Of a stretch of DNA of 64,000 nucleotides, positions 63,981-64,000 are shown one piece after another. This DNA is from Vespula vulgaris. Taxonomy: Eukaryota > Arthropoda > Insecta > Hymenoptera > Vespidae. Position 1 is the stretch's first letter. Each line of letters starts with the position of its first letter. The position numbers were made by a program, and so were the translations under genes. The stretch lies in assembly GCF_905475345.1 (NCBI RefSeq), contig NC_066593.1, positions 2,662,774 to 2,726,773 of the forward strand, read 5' to 3'. The notes below the pieces were generated by a model. That model was not told the origin of the DNA. It did not search any database and was given only the letters and a program-made list of their open reading frames with translations.

Positions 63981-64000
63981 ATGGAGAATGGGGTTGAGAA

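Larger units (their letters stand above)
37857..64000 (+). other. Large neuroligin intron, running off the window
   Basis: The strong donor at 37857 has no convincing partner in the window: no segment resembling the next conserved neuroligin block (HGES...W.S.NPYDGS) was found on the plus strand. The tract is AT-rich with many microsatellites and complex islands at about 39590-39860, 42700-43110, 47340-47470, 52560-52800, 55380-55690 and 57880-58150. No nested gene was recognised on either strand. Confidence 0.6.

Overview
This is a eukaryotic nuclear window. It is strongly AT-rich, full of long simple repeats ((GA/CT)n, (TA)n, (GAAA)n, AAT-type), has long gene-poor stretches, and contains split coding sequence with GT-AG introns. 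CpG is not depleted: TCGA, CGAT and ACGA tetramers are common throughout. AT-richness with abundant CpG and this microsatellite mix fits a hymenopteran insect (bee, ant or wasp). That assignment is inference; no species call is made.

One protein-coding gene is clear: the 5' part of a neuroligin (synaptic cholinesterase-like adhesion protein) on the + strand. Its first coding exon (35702-36100, ATG at 35844) encodes a signal peptide and the N-terminal edge of the esterase-like domain. A 1,580-bp intron follows, then a second coding exon (37681-37856) that ends just after the carboxylesterase type-B signature EDCLYLNIYAP. The next exon, expected to encode the central HGES-type segment, was not found by eye, so 37857-64000 is best read as a very long intron. 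Upstream, 32890-33267 has acceptor and donor signals, stops in all frames and a 54-codon uORF, and is a candidate 5'UTR exon of the same gene.

The first 32 kb (1-32889) shows no recognisable gene. It is AT-rich spacer or upstream intron broken by microsatellites and by islands of complex, more GC-balanced sequence that could be regulatory. The large downstream intron has the same texture. The most structured non-coding objects are: a pair of 10-bp-period minisatellite arrays in opposite orientation, each preceded by a copy of the same flank (5571-6171); a roughly 110-137-bp higher-order tandem repeat (27545-28075); twin perfect palindromes followed by clustered homeodomain-type sites (25814-25926); a SOX/homeodomain-like palindromic cluster in the neuroligin intron (52647-52755); and a polypurine tract with a strong G-quadruplex motif at the right edge (63756-63980).

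Most open frames of 60-220 codons here are repeat translations ((ER)n, (SL)n) or overlap other frames with no domain, and are not annotated as genes. No tRNA, rRNA, transposase, reverse transcriptase or CRISPR was recognised.
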